A stretch of DNA of 64,000 nucleotides from Lutraria lutraria. Taxonomy: Eukaryota > Mollusca > Bivalvia > Venerida > Mactridae. Below, in pieces: positions 11,701 through 22,563 of this stretch (the first letter of the stretch is position 1; each line of letters opens with the position of its first letter). The position numbers and the translations under genes were made by a program. The notes beneath the pieces were generated by a model that made no database searches, was not told where the DNA came from, and saw nothing but the letters and a program-made list of their open reading frames with translations. The stretch lies in assembly GCA_964023205.1 (NCBI GenBank), contig OZ026837.1, forward strand, positions 15,477,479 to 15,541,478, in the 5' to 3' direction.

Positions 11701-12387
11701 GATTTTACCTTAGCTTAGGATATTCTTATAATAAGTTTTATGTCTCCTATGGTTCTTCCATAGTTGAACTGTCCGCATCATTTGGTTGTGAGTGACTGTT
11801 GAAAAGGGTCAAACAAACAAAAGGTCGCGGACGCAGTTTAAACATTTTGATTGGATCAGTTTTGTGTTATTGTAATAAACAAATGTATATACAATGTATA
11901 AGTCATTCTGTTTGTTTAGAAGATTTTCAGTGTTCTGGGTTAAAGCACATTAATTTATAAATAATGTACACGTGCTAACGTTTATTGGCACCCGGTCCAT
12001 TGCTTGTAGTCATCTAGCTGATGTTTCAACATTACATTTCGAACTTCAAAACGTTTGAACTTTCAAGTTGATTATAATAGTTTGTTGTTTTTCATTGTTT
12101 ATTTAAGTCAACAAAAATCAAACTGTCTTCTCGAACAAGCGAGGAAAGCTTCCAGAATCAACCGAAGTTTGTTAGGATCACGTGATCGTACCAATAACTG
12201 TCGAAGACTTAACGTGTACAACAAAGTGTTTGGTGTAAGAAATAATGCATTCAAGCCACATCCGGGTGTTTTCAATTGGGGCACAGTAAAAGCCACCACT
12301 ATGTACAGTATACCGGAACTTCCGGAGACCGGACTCGAGGCTGCTTCATCGACAAATCGTGGATATAACGATAATTGCTTTCACTGA
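5710..12387 (+). CDS. uncharacterised six-exon gene, ~249-residue basic protein
   Basis: I do not recognise this protein. Coding exons: a candidate ATG exon 5710-5716 (weak), then 7159-7287, 8175-8268, 8759-8895, 11150-11252 and 12108-12387 (stop TGA). The last five each have an AG acceptor (and GT donor, except the terminal exon). Their phases chain without a stop (1, 2, 1, 2), which is unlikely by chance. An AATAAA signal follows at 12439. The N-terminal third is Lys/Asn/Ser-rich (NPSVSKNKGKVKTSTNK). The middle is Arg/His-rich (LEHRRLVSTKSRDRLL). Exon 5 encodes a charged, probably helical or coiled-coil segment (LEIDMMRKRLDNNQ). The last exon encodes an Arg-rich part, then PHPGVFNWGTVKATT and a low-complexity end. 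No signal peptide or membrane segment is visible. The first exon could instead end at 5216, also phase 1. Exons 2-6 are fairly secure; the start is not. Confidence 0.6.
6637..6816. mobile_element. MITE, family TACAGTACAACCTCT
   Basis: About 180 bases bounded by inverted ends: CAGTACAACCTCTATAGAG on the left and CTCTGCAGAGGTTGTACTG on the right. The inner part is itself partly palindromic (TTGTTGCTCTACAG). It is closest to the copies at 27797-27972, 38383-38563 and 39227-39402. It has no coding capacity. Confidence 0.75.
6888..7054. mobile_element. MITE, family TACAGTACAACCTCT, second subfamily
   Basis: Begins TACAGTACAATCTCTCCAGA and ends with TAGAGAGGTTGCTCTGTA. The internal sequence (GCGGCCCTCTCTTGAGCAAC, then a TTTAATCTCC core) matches the copies at 19500, 44098 and 50213 rather than its neighbour at 6637. 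Confidence 0.65.
7300..7565 (-). mobile_element. tRNA-headed SINE (family A), minus strand
   Basis: The minus strand from about 7565 reads a tRNA-like head with an A-box-like segment (AATGGTAACGCACTTGACT) and a B box (GAGTTCGAATCTCGG). The body on the plus strand contains TTTTTCCTGGTTCTTTATCG and GGTGTAAAGTACAAATACA. The same body occurs at 23373, 38040, 40010 and 42590, all in this orientation. It lies in the intron between the exons at 7159-7287 and 8175-8268. Confidence 0.65.
7757..7850. mobile_element. short inverted-repeat element, CAGTACAACCTCCCTACAAC
   Basis: Starts with the TACAGTACAACCTC end of the MITE family and folds back (CTACAACAGTCA against TGACTGTTGTAG). It is shorter than the other copies and probably a variant or fragment. 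Confidence 0.45.
7908..8012 (+). repeat. dispersed repeat shared with 11053-11138
   Basis: Contains ACATCCGCCATGC, ACTAGATCCCGTTTCAT and GAGTACTTTCAGTGCTTTGAT. The same blocks occur in the same order and similar spacing at 11053-11138. Both copies lie in introns of the uncharacterised gene. Type unknown. Confidence 0.55.
9160..9375 (+). mobile_element. tRNA-headed SINE (family C), plus strand
   Basis: A tRNA-like head (CGGTTAGCTCAGTGGTTAGA A box; degraded B box near 9220) is followed by a body with TCTTCCACCTCTGAGTTATG, TAGCTTGTGGATATAATGTG and GGGAGGCTGGTTAGGGTAAC. The same body occurs at 48465-48730 (plus) and 37320-37520 (minus). Confidence 0.7.
9385..9475 (-). mobile_element. tRNA-like SINE head, minus strand
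   Basis: On the minus strand, 9475 to 9385 reads an A-box-like GTGCAGTCGGTAGAGCGTC and a B box GCGGGTTCGAGGCC, a tRNA-type arrangement. It abuts the plus-strand SINE, with its 3' side facing that element's tail. It is most likely a SINE head fragment; a free-standing tRNA gene is unlikely because the arms do not pair well. Confidence 0.5.
10025..10204 (-). CDS. possible acidic N-terminal exon, antisense in an intron
   Basis: ATG at 10204 opens 60 codons ending exactly at a consensus donor (ATCAAG|GTAAG, 10025/10024). The peptide is Asp/Ser/Glu-rich (MHDSDSENNQFSNSEDSD). It then reads SSTLIRQMIGRYGNIK. Acidic Ser/Asp leaders are common at the N-terminus of some DNA-transposon transposases, but no transposase core follows on this strand that I could find. 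It lies antisense inside the 8896-11149 intron of the uncharacterised gene. It may be a transposon remnant, an exon of a minus-strand gene, or chance. Confidence 0.3.
10395..11045. mobile_element. CpG-rich fold-back element
   Basis: A sharply GC- and CpG-rich island in AT-rich DNA. About 100-base arms at 10570-10670 and 10786-10886 are inverted copies. For example GGGCTACGGATTTACCCTAG at about 10638 is matched by CTAGGGTAAATCCGTAGCCC at about 10799, and GCACGCAGACACGCCGT by ACGGCGTGTCTGCGTGC. The 115-base centre repeats GTACTTGCACGTG. To the right, GTACGGYGGGTTGGGACC occurs twice as a direct repeat. Open frames here look like artefacts of the GC content. Probably a non-autonomous DNA transposon of unidentified superfamily. 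Confidence 0.6.
11053..11138 (+). repeat. dispersed repeat, second copy
   Basis: Partner of 7908-8012 (ACATCCGCCATGC, CTAGATACCGTTTCAT, GAGTACTTTCAGTACTTTGAT). It ends about 11 bases before the acceptor of the 11150-11252 exon, so it may supply that exon's polypyrimidine region. Confidence 0.5.
11262..11635. mobile_element. MITE, family ACAGTCAAACC (compound copy)
   Basis: Left end GCGGCCACCTCCGAATAAAG and right end GGGTGGCCTTTGTTTACACG are inverted relatives. The interior repeats GAATAAAGGCCATTCTTT twice. It is longer than the copies at 28574-28752 or 57330-57480, apparently through internal duplication and an insertion near 11520. Confidence 0.55.
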
Positions 12388-12438
12388 CGGTAACGATGAT
12401 AAAGATAAACTGTGTTGAATTTTATTCCTACAAACTAT

Positions 12439-12444
12439 AATAAA
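12439..12444 (+). terminator. poly(A) signal of the uncharacterised gene
   Basis: AATAAA lies 52 bases after the TGA at 12385-12387, in a short AT-rich 3' UTR. Spacing and position support this as the 3' end of the gene. Confidence 0.55.
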
Positions 12445-12789
12445 GTCAGTGATGTCTACACTTTTCTTTTTTGTTTTTAAACACACAGGAGTTCTACAAT
12501 ATGCTGTCATTCAATTACCCTTACATTCTAACAGGGATGCTTTATAAATTGTTGATATAGCTTCCCTGATTCTAAATAAAATAAATGCTTATCATTAACA
12601 ATGATACATTAAGTAGCTGGCAACTTCCCATATACAGCATTTTTGTCAAATTTTCGAAGCAGCGTATGACCTGTCACGACCAGATATCCTCAATTAATTT
12701 CTAATTATTAGAAGTATTTGAGAAACTGATGTGAATCGGCAAAAGCATTTGTCAACATTCAAATACTGTGAAACTAAGGAATCTGTCAA

Positions 12790-15700
12790 TTCACAGGCCA
12801 CCAGTAAAACCAAGGTGACTATGAATTCACAGGTCACCAATAAAACCAAGGTGACTATGAATTCACAGGTCACCAGTAAAACCAAGGTGACTATCAATTC
12901 ACGCAGGTCAGCAGTAAAACCAAGGTGACTATCAATTCACACAGGTCAGCAGTAAAACCAAGGTGACTATCAATTCACAGGTCAGCAGTAAAACCAAGGT
13001 GACTATCAATTCACAGGTCAGCAGTAAAACCAAGGTGACTATCAATTCACACAGGTCAGCAGTAAAACCAAGGTGACTATCAATTCACACAGGTCAGCAG
13101 TAAAACCAAGGTGACCATCAATTCACACAGGTCAGCAGTAAAACCAAGGTGACTATCAATTCACACAGGTCAGCAGTAAAACCAAGGTGACTATCAATTC
13201 ACACAGGTCACCAGTAAAACAGTGTTGACTATCAATTCACAGGTCGTCATTAAAACCAAAATGACTATCAATTCACACAGGTCAGCAGTAAAACCAAGGT
13301 GACTATCAATTCACACAGGTCAGCAGTAAAACCAAGGTGACTATCAATTCACACAGGTCACCAGTAAAAACAAGGTGACTATCAATTCACAGGTCGTCAG
13401 TAAAACCAAGGTGACTATCAATTCACACAGGTCACCAGTAAAACCAAGGTGACTATCAATTCACACAGGTCACCAGTAAAACCAAGGTGACTATCAATTC
13501 ACACAGGTCACCAGTAAAACCAAGGTGACTATCAATTCACACAGGTCAGCAGTAAAACCAAGGTGACTATCAATTCACACAGGTCACCAGTAAAACCAAG
13601 GTGACTATCAATTCACAGGTCACCAGTAAAACCAAGGTGACTATCAATTCACACAGGTCACCAGTAAAACCAAGGTGACTATCAATTCACACAGGTCAGC
13701 AGTAAAACCAAGGTGACTATCAATTCACACAGGTCACCAGTAAAACCAAGGTGACTATCAACTCACACAGGTCACCAGTAAAACCAAGGTGACTATCAAT
13801 TCACACAGGTCATCAGTAAAACCAAGGTGACTATCAATTCACACAGGTCATCAGTAAAACCAAGGTGACTATCAATTCACACAGGTCATCAGTAAAACCA
13901 AGGTGACTATCAATTCACACAGGTCATCAGTAAAACCAAGGTGACTATCAATTCACACAGGTCACCAGTAAAATCAAGGTGACTATCAACTCACACAGGT
14001 CACCAGTAAAATCAAGGTGACTATCAATTCACACAGGTCACCAGTAAAACCAAGGTGACTGTCAATTCACACAGGTCACCAGTAAAATCAAGGTGATTAT
14101 CAGTTCACACAGGTCACCAGTAAAACCAAGGTGACTATCAATTCTCAGGTCACCAGTAAAATCAAGGTGACTATCAGTTCACACAGGTCACCAGTAAAAC
14201 CAAGGTGACTATCAATTCACACAGCTCACCAGTAAAATCAAGGTGATTATCAATTCACACAGGTCACCAGTAAAACCAAGGTGACTATCAATTCACACAG
14301 GTCACCAGTAAAACCATGGTGACTATCAATTCACACAGGTCACCAGTAAAATCAAGGTGATTATCAATTCACACAGGTCACCAGTAAAACCAAGGTGACT
14401 ATCAATTCACACAGGTCATCAGTAAAACCAAGGTGACTATCAAATCACACAGGTCACCAGTAAAACATTGTTGACTATCAATTCACACAGGTCACCAGTA
14501 AAACATTGTTGACTATCAATTCACACAGGTCACCAGTAAAACCATGTTGACTATCAATTCACACAGGTCACCAGTAAAACCAAGGTGACTATCAATTCAC
14601 ACAGGTCACCAGTAAAATCAAGGTGACTATCAATTCACACAGGTCATCAGTAAAACCAAGGTGACTATCAATTCACACAGGTCACCAGTAAAATCAAGGT
14701 GACTATCAATTCACACAGGTCACCAGTAAAACCATGTTGACTATCAATTCACACAGGTCACCAGTAAAATCAAGGTGACTATCAGTTCACAGGCCACCAG
14801 TAAAACCAAGGTGACTATCAATTCACACAGGTCACCAGTAAAACCAAGGTGACTATCAATTCACACAGGTCATCAGTAAAACCAAGGTGACTATCAATTC
14901 ACACAGGTCATCAGTAAAACCAAGGTGACTATCAATTCACACAGGTCACCAGTAAAACCAAGGTGACTATCAATTCACACAGGTCACCAGTAAAACCAAG
15001 GTGACTATCAATTCACACAGGTCACCAGTAAAAACAAGGTGACTATCAATTCTCAGGTCACCAGTAAAAACAAGGTGACTATCAATTCTCAGGTCACCAG
15101 TAAAACCAAGGTGACTGTCATTTCACACAGGTCACCAGTAAAACCATGGTGACTATCAATTCACACAGGTCATCAGTAAAACCATGGTGACTATCAATTC
15201 ACACAGGCCACCAGTAAAACCATGGTGACTATCAGTTCACACAGGTCACCAGTAAAACCAAGGTGACTATCAATTCACACAGGTCACCAGTAAAACCAAG
15301 GTGACTATCAATTCACACAGGCCACCAGTAAAACCATGGTGACTATCAATTCACACAGGTCACCAGTAAAATCAAGGTGACTATCAATTCACACAGGTCA
15401 CCAGTAAAACCATGTTGACTATCAATTCACACAGGTCACCAGTAAAATCAAGGTGACTATCAGTTCACAGGCCACCAGTAAAACCAAGGTGACTATCAAT
15501 TCACACAGGTCACCAGTAAAACCAAGGTGACTATCAATTCACACAGGTCATCAGTAAAACCAAGGTGACTATCAATTCACACAGGTCATCAGTAAAACCA
15601 AGGTGACTATCAATTCACACAGGTCACCAGTAAAACCAAGGTGACTATCAATTCATACAGGTCACCAGTAAAACCAAGGTGACTATCAATTCACACAGGT

Positions 15701-16475
15701 CACCAGTAAAAACAAGGTGACTATCAATTCTCAGGTCACCAGTAAAAACAAGGTGACTATCAATTCTCAGGTCACCAGTAAAACCAAGGTGACTGTCATT
15801 TCACACAGGTCACCAGTAAAACCATGGTGACTATCAATTCACACAGGTCATCAGTAAAACCATGGTGACTATCAATTCACACAGGCCACCAGTAAAACCA
15901 TGGTGACTATCAGTTCACACAGGCCACCAGTAAAACCATGGTGACTATCAATTCACACAGGTCACCAGTAAAACCAAGGTGACTATCAATTCACACAGGC
16001 CACCAGTAAAACCATGGTGACTATCAATTCACACAGGTCATCAGTAAAACCAAGGTGACTATCAATTCACACAGGTCACCAGTAAAACCATGGTGACTAT
16101 CAATTCACACAGGTCACCAGTAAAACCATGGTGACTATCAGTTCACACAGGTCATCAGTAAAACCAAGGTGATTATCAATTCACACAGGTCACCAGTAAA
16201 ACCAAGGTGACTATCAGTTCACACAGGTCATCAGTAAAACCAAGATGACTATCAGTTCACACAGGTCATCAGTAAAACCAAGGTGACTATCAGTTCACAC
16301 AGGTCACCAGTAAAACCAAGATGACTATCAATTCACACAGGTCATCAGTAAAACCAAGGTGACTATCAGTTCACACAGGTCATCAGTAAAACCAAGGTGA
16401 CTATCAGTTCACACAGGTCATCAGTAAAACCAAGGTGACTATCAGTTCACACAGGTCATCAGTAAAACCATGGCG
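12790..16475. repeat. minisatellite, 38-bp unit, about 97 copies
   Basis: The unit reads approximately TCACCAGTAAAACCAAGG followed by TGACTATCAATTCACACAGG. Most units are 38 bases; some are 36, lacking one CA. The first few units are 36-mers and keep an open frame (NSQVTSKTKVT), but the 38-mers break it, so the array is not coding. Variant positions (GTCAGC, GTCACC, GTCATC; CAAGG, CATGG, CATGT; CAATT, CAGTT) occur in runs. Each unit has GGTCACC and GGTGAC, which can pair as a short stem. Confidence 0.97.
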
Positions 16476-16977
16476 ATTATCTATTCATGTTACTGGGTGA
16501 TAAACATGTCATTTGTGATCCTTGGGTCACTGTCTATTACTAAGGTCAGTCAGGTGAATCACAAGTGACTACACGTATTAACCTTCGTTTGACAATATAA
16601 TAAATAAGAAACAAGTTGGTACAGGGATTGTTGGTTTATTCATAAAAGGTACAGAAATCTATCACATTTATACTGATATAAGTAGAAATAAATACACAAT
16701 ACAAACCGTGTGTCATTCACAACAATATTACAAGACATTTTACGATTCTTATACATGAACAATCATTCCATCATTGTGCAGAATTACTGTATTTATACAC
16801 TTGTAAATTTTTCCTGGGTTCAGAAAATATTATGCTGTTCACAAAAAGTTAAAGTACAATGTACATTAATTTTGTATATAGTAAGTTGAAACATAATTTA
16901 TGTAAATTTAAGATATTAAGATATTTAATGGTTCTGTCAAACAGTGACATATAAACACCATTCTAGCTGGTAGCACT

Positions 16978-17312
16978 TAATCAAGGATCCCGACAATAGC
17001 GTAATCCTCTAAATTCAAGGATCTCAACAGGAGCATGATTCCCTAAAATCAAGGATCTCAAAAATAACATAATTCTCTAAAATCAAGGATCTCAACAATA
17101 GCGTTATCCTATAAAATCAAGGATTTTGACAATAGCGTAGTTCTCTAAAATCAAGGATCTCGACAATAGTGTAATCCTCTAAAATCAAGGATTTCAACTA
17201 TAGCATTACCCCTCTTAAATTAAGGATCTCAACAATAGCGTTATCCCTATAAAAAATTGAGGATCTCAATAATAGCGTAATCCACTAAAATCAAGGATCT
17301 CGACAAGAAGGT
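16978..17312. repeat. degenerate ~35-bp tandem repeat
   Basis: About ten imperfect copies of a unit like AAATCAAGGATCTC followed by AACAATAGCGTAATCCTCT. It is unrelated in sequence to the 38-bp minisatellite that ends 500 bases earlier. Confidence 0.85.
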
Positions 17313-17803
17313 CATAACGAGAAGCTGATACAATATTTCAACATTCCTGATTTTGACGTACACATGGATATATTGATGTGAAATAACAAGACACTCAATA
17401 TTTGATTTAAACATAAATATGTGAAGACAATCCTGATATATTAGGGTGACACCTCAGTCCATAACATAATTCTCTACATCATACAACACAAAACTGTGCT
17501 GAATACAGGTAATATATATAAGAGAGTGAACAGTATGATTTAACACATGTCACCACAACAAATTTAGGCTACATTACTTCTGGCTAGTACAAGCAAGAAA
17601 GAATAATCATGAACATTTTATTATAGTTAAACTTGTAAATCTAGCATCTTAGTTGTTGTAACACAAACAGCTTGAACACATTAGTAACTTTCACAGATTA
17701 GAGATTTACAACCCCCTCCCTCCCCCTGAATGCATAAAGAATTAGATTCTATAAGGCTTAAAAGAAATATTCAAGCTTACTATTAATTGACCAAAACAAT
17801 AGA

Positions 17804-18072
17804 CAGGGGTGACAATAGAGCCAAATTGAAAATCCTGAAAATCATACAAACTGACCATTTTTGCCAATCAAGAGGCCTTCAACCACATTGTTTCCTTATT
17901 TTACCTCAGTTTGTACTATAGAAAATCCTTCAGGGCAGATTAAATTAACCATAACTTTGCCATTTCTAGAGATATTTTCATCAAATAACTTTTATTTTGC
18001 TGGAAAATCATAGCACTTTCAGGTCAGATAAATCCGGAATTTCGGATATAACCAGAATATTGTCACCCCTTA
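17804..18072. mobile_element. MITE, family AGGGGTGACAATA
   Basis: Inverted ends AGGGGTGACAATA and TATTGTCACCCCTT bound about 265 noncoding bases. Internal blocks (AAAATCCTGAAAATCATA, CCATAACTTTGCCATTTCT, TCATCAAATAACTTTTATT) recur at 44355-44595. Confidence 0.7.
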
Positions 18073-18639
18073 ATAGAGTAAGCCCCAAATGCAAATGTTT
18101 TCAATTTCTATTTCTTACCATACTCTTCAGTGCAGAAGGTGCAATTTGTCGACAACCCTACATTTTGGTACTTCAGATTTTGGTGTTTAAATTAAGGGTC
18201 AGCATAAAAAAGGGTCATACAGTAACCAGAATGAGGATCATTTATTCCCGGACCTAAACATGTAATTACGAGAACAAAAAAGGGAGACAAATCATACAAT
18301 TACTGTTAAATAAGTCAATAAAAATCAGGATTTAGAAAACACTACCCGATTCTCATTGAAAATTTATAGGAGACTTACAACATATAAATCGTGTGATACA
18401 GTAACAGTATGCACATCAAAGGAATGTTTCTTACTTATAACAAAATAATTTGAACAAAAATGGCGTCTTATATATTACAGTTTCTAGCAGTAATGACAAA
18501 ACGCTGGATTTCACAATAATAGAATTTACAGAAAAGTTCAAAGCAGCAGTGAAAACATGGTTTATTTGAAGGAGTTACACTAATGATACTGAAAAGATTG
18601 TTAAATTGCAAAACCATTTCCGATATTCAATTCCATTCA

Positions 18640-18880
18640 ATTCAAATCAGTGTACGTATGTAATGGCAGCCAATTAACCTAACAAGTTTTCCTGAACAGT
18701 ACTAACTTAACCTTCCACAAGGAACCAACAATTCCAGGGTTCAGCGCAACCCTGTCGTAACTTGTTCTTATTCCAGTATGAGTTACGACACTGTTGCTTT
18801 GAACCCTCGAATTTCTCCACATGTGGAGGAAAATCAATATTCTTGTCAAATATTTTTTTTTGAAGATTCAAGAAAAAGGA
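18640..18880 (-). mobile_element. SINE family B body, interrupted by a hairpin element
   Basis: Body motifs of family B (AACAAGTTTTCCTGAACAG; TTTCTCCACATGTGGAGGAA; CTTGTCAAATA) flank a 76-base hairpin element at 18736-18811. That element sits where other copies read straight through. Confidence 0.55.
18736..18811. mobile_element. hairpin element, copy 1
   Basis: Arms AGGGTTCAGCGCAACCCTGT... and ...ACTGTTGCTTTGAACCCT pair over 27 bases with four mismatches around the loop TGTTCTTATTCCAGTATG. It is homologous to 29723-29810 and 49493-49570, and has no coding capacity. Confidence 0.8.
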
Positions 18881-19499
18881 AGATCCATTTCAATGAAAAC
18901 TCATGATGAAAAAAGATGCAAAAACAGTTCTAAGTTAATTTAATAAAGAAGAGTATACATCACCATGCAATATCTTCAGAAATTATGTTTCTTCTTTTTT
19001 TTCAACAAGGGCAATAACTACGCAAGTGCGTACCTAACTACATGCTAAGATTCTCAGACAGGTAACCTGAAAACTGAACACAATATCTTGAATTTTGATT
19101 GTTTAAAAGCATTACATTGAAAAATAAATGAAGGGTACCAGTACTTACATTAAAAAATATCAAAAGTACAAAGTATGGCAAGTTATAGACAAATAATTTA
19201 CGGAAGCATTTTTAACTAAGGTTTCAAGGTTTAATTTGCTACAAAAAAAAGAAAGAATCTCATAGTTTGATAATTATTGTAATTAACTCTAATTTAGAAA
19301 TTAATTAAAAGCCTATATATAGCAGATATAAAAATATAGATATATAACATAATATCTTCTTATACAAATATGTAGATACACATTAAGAAAAATATACACA
19401 GAATACATTAAAATAATATACAGAAGTCATTGACCCCAATCAGAAATCTGACATAAAACTAACATTAAACAATCCATACTCAGATCGCAACTTTGCTAT

Positions 19500-19622
19500 T
19501 ACAGTACAATCTCTCCAGAGCGGCCCTCTCTTGAGCAACAACCTCCCTTCAACAACAGCATGATTTTTTCCCACTGCACGATTTAATTATGAATTTAACC
19601 TCTCTAGAGCAACAACCTCTCA
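19500..19622. mobile_element. MITE, family TACAGTACAACCTCT, cut by the assembly gap
   Basis: Begins TACAGTACAATCTCTCCAGA and runs to AACCTCTCTAGAGCAACAAC before the Ns. It belongs to the same subfamily as 6888-7054. The missing right end probably lies in the gap. Confidence 0.65.
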
Positions 19623-19822
19623 NNNNNNNNNNNNNNNNNNNNNNNNNNNNNNNNNNNNNNNNNNNNNNNNNNNNNNNNNNNNNNNNNNNNNNNNNNNNNN
19701 NNNNNNNNNNNNNNNNNNNNNNNNNNNNNNNNNNNNNNNNNNNNNNNNNNNNNNNNNNNNNNNNNNNNNNNNNNNNNNNNNNNNNNNNNNNNNNNNNNNN
19801 NNNNNNNNNNNNNNNNNNNNNN
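19623..19822. other. assembly gap (200 N)
   Basis: A run of 200 unknown bases of round length, so probably a scaffold gap of unmeasured size. It interrupts a MITE. Confidence 0.99.
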
Positions 19823-19837
19823 ATATGATCACTACCA

Positions 19838-20122
19838 GGGCCGGCCGGTATTCAATAAACATCTTAAGTAATTTTTTATTTTAAGTTATATTTTTCCTTA
19901 AATTTGACTTTTTCCTTAACTCTTTTGTACTAATATAAAGGAGGAAATCACAATAATATGATTTTATCTTTGTTCTAAAGATGCCAATTATGAAAATGAT
20001 AATTCATGTTCACACTTTTGATGACTGGTTTGCCAACTTTTACCATGAAAAAAATTACACTTAAGTAAAAATTTCGACTTAAGTTAAACAAAATCTTAAG
20101 ATGTATATTGAATACGGGCCCA
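19838..20122. mobile_element. MITE with GGCCGGTATTCAATA ends
   Basis: Left CCGGTATTCAATAAACATCT and right AAGATGTATATTGAATACGG are inverted copies. TTAAGT-rich sub-terminal sequence follows on both sides. Noncoding, about 285 bases. Confidence 0.7.
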
Positions 20123-20194
20123 GGTATCAATTAAAATCTTTTCTTAATTAGTAATCATCACTATCTACACATATCCAAACTTGTGGACAAAGCA

Positions 20195-20360
20195 AACTCT
20201 TGGTGAAGACAAAATATGGCTGAGCCTGATATTAACAGGTGGACTTTATTCAGTGGTTATTTTTTTCTAAATAATCAATGACGATTTTTTTTAAAGAATG
20301 ACCGTTATTCACAGGGTGATGTTTATTTGGAGGTGGCCACTCACTTGGGTTTGACTGTAC
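20195..20360. mobile_element. MITE, family ACAGTCAAACC
   Basis: Contains ACAGGTGGACTTTATTCAGT and TAAAGAATGACCGTTATTCA. It ends GGAGGTGGCCACT...TTTGACTGT, the inverted form of the family end. Confidence 0.55.
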
Positions 20361-22362
20361 ATAACTTGAGGCTTTGAACTAAATGAAGCGTCTGACTGTG
20401 TGATATGGGTTTGTTATAGATGTGATGGGGGTACATTACAGGGGAGTGAGGGGTACAGGAAATAGGAACAAATGAAGCACCAAATATGGTCATTGTTGTA
20501 CAATATTGATAAATAAAACATAACATGAAAAATAACAAAAACAAAAAAATAAGCAGCATATAAATAACTACTCAAAGGGGGCCAGAAAAAAAGGGCCGTA
20601 AAAAATGTCATATTTATGGTCATCTGACCAAATAAATTAATGTCGGTGGTTTGAAAACAAACTTTCTAATTCTTTTCTCTAAACGTCCCTTTTGTTAGCA
20701 TACAAGGTACAATTCCTCTCAAAAAGTTGTGCTTTAGAATTGTCATTTTACTAACTTACTATACGCCCCCCCAAAAAACCAGGAATTTGGATAATCATAA
20801 ATACAACCCTTTTTTCCCCGGCCGAAGATAATAACTAAATAATTAAGAAAACAAATAAACAGAAATGTGCAGTATATGGACTAGATTAATTATTACATAA
20901 GATAATGGGGATATGATAATATTCAGATATAGTATAGCACTGGATAAATGATAGTTCATACTGCATCACTATACCAATCAACCTTGCAGTAAGTTGATTA
21001 CTGGATATGAATTATAGAATAACAAGTAAGGATTTAATTCAACATTATCAATACATCCATATTTTACACATATATAACAAAATATAATAATAAGTGTATC
21101 CTTCAACAAATAAGAAAAATATTCAAGGTACAAATAAACGAAGAAAACAACAATATTTTAAAAATAACATTAGTAAAAAGTAAGAAAAAAAGAAAATAAA
21201 ATATTTCAAGTATTTTTTAATTATTTAAGTTTTTTGGGGGTCTAAGTTTACACCCAGTATGTAAGTTACAACATGCTGTATGGTTAATTGAACACAAGGC
21301 CATCTTTACAAAAATAATGGTTTGCTTTTACACCTCAGACTTATTTGTTTGATCCCCTGACCCCTAAATTTCTTAGCAATTTTTTTTATCAAGCTTTTTG
21401 TTTCAAGGACAAGTACAAAATGTTAACAAGAAAAATGCCTACCTACCCTCTTAAAGTTAAAAGTTTGAGTCGTGTAACCGTAAACCAAATTTGTTTTTTA
21501 AGAAATACCAAATGCATTATCCTATATGTCTGCAGATAACATAGGGATGTACAAGTATGAATTAATCAATTTACAAGTCTCAATCATTCAGAATAAAACT
21601 AAGAAAATATACATTGACAATCCCTCCTACCCATACTTTCATAATTATTTTGATTAATAAAACATTCTTCAATATATTTTTTCTCCTATCTCCTCAAATT
21701 ATTCAATTATATGTATCCAAGGATTAATTACCTAGTAAGGTGTGCCCTAACAACAAAATTTCCATCAAACAAAAAAAAGTGAGCAAATAATATTCAAATA
21801 ATGTCAAAGCTATACTGACCAATGAAAAACTGGTATACAAAATGAAATGCATAAAAAAACCTTCAGTTATATGTTACAAGCTCTGCTATTGGCTGGTATG
21901 ATTTGTAGAATTAAGCAGATATTACAAGGGTGTGAAATGAAGATTGTTGATAAATGAACACGTACATCTTTAAAAGTAATGTCCATATAAACTGCTCTGT
22001 TCTGACACTTAAATCTCTATCCAGAATAGAATAAAATGGAACAAATCAAGAACAACAACTCTTGACAAAAATTGCTGATACTTAGCAATAGGCACGTCTC
22101 ATGAAATACAAAAATATGATACTTCAGGCAAGGTGAATCATCGGGCAAGTTTTCCTTTCCAGAAAGAAAATAATTATCATGATTCATGAAAAAAACCACT
22201 GTGGAAAAAGGAAGCTGTAATATTACAATTATCATTATTGAGGCATAGATAGACAATTAAATCCAAACACACAATAAGTTGTTTTATGTAAGAAGTAAAA
22301 ACTAACATCTCCAATCATAAATTTATTTTTTTATGCTTTTTGATTTCTAACTTTCCATATTA

Positions 22363-22563
22363 GGCTGCAAATAAAAATAAGTTTGTTTCGAGTGCTCCTA
22401 CCCAAAATTTTGGCACTGGGCAGGTAGGTAGGGATTTTTCTTTTTTACTATACAACAAAAGTAAAAAAAAAAAAAAAGGCCCCAAAAAGTTTTTTTGCTA
22501 GGATTTTCGAGAGTAGGTTGGAGCACTCCACCCCAAACAAACTTAATTTTATTTTCAGCCTAA
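22363..22563. mobile_element. MITE, family ending AAATAAAATTAAGTTTGTTT
   Basis: Left AAAATAAGTTTGTTTCGAG and right CAAACAAACTTAATTTTATT are inverted, with TTAGGCTG outermost on both sides. GTGCTCC is repeated in inverted form just inside. The ends resemble those at 38885-39142 and 45100-45525, but the interior differs. Confidence 0.6.

Noticed and set aside
12731..12928. Open frame reading tandem NSQVTSKTKVT repeats
   Set aside because: Only the first few 36-base units keep the frame; the 38-base units that make up most of the array shift it at every repeat.
12790..16475. CRISPR array
   Set aside because: Units are head-to-tail with no distinct spacers, and the setting is an animal genome; it is a minisatellite.
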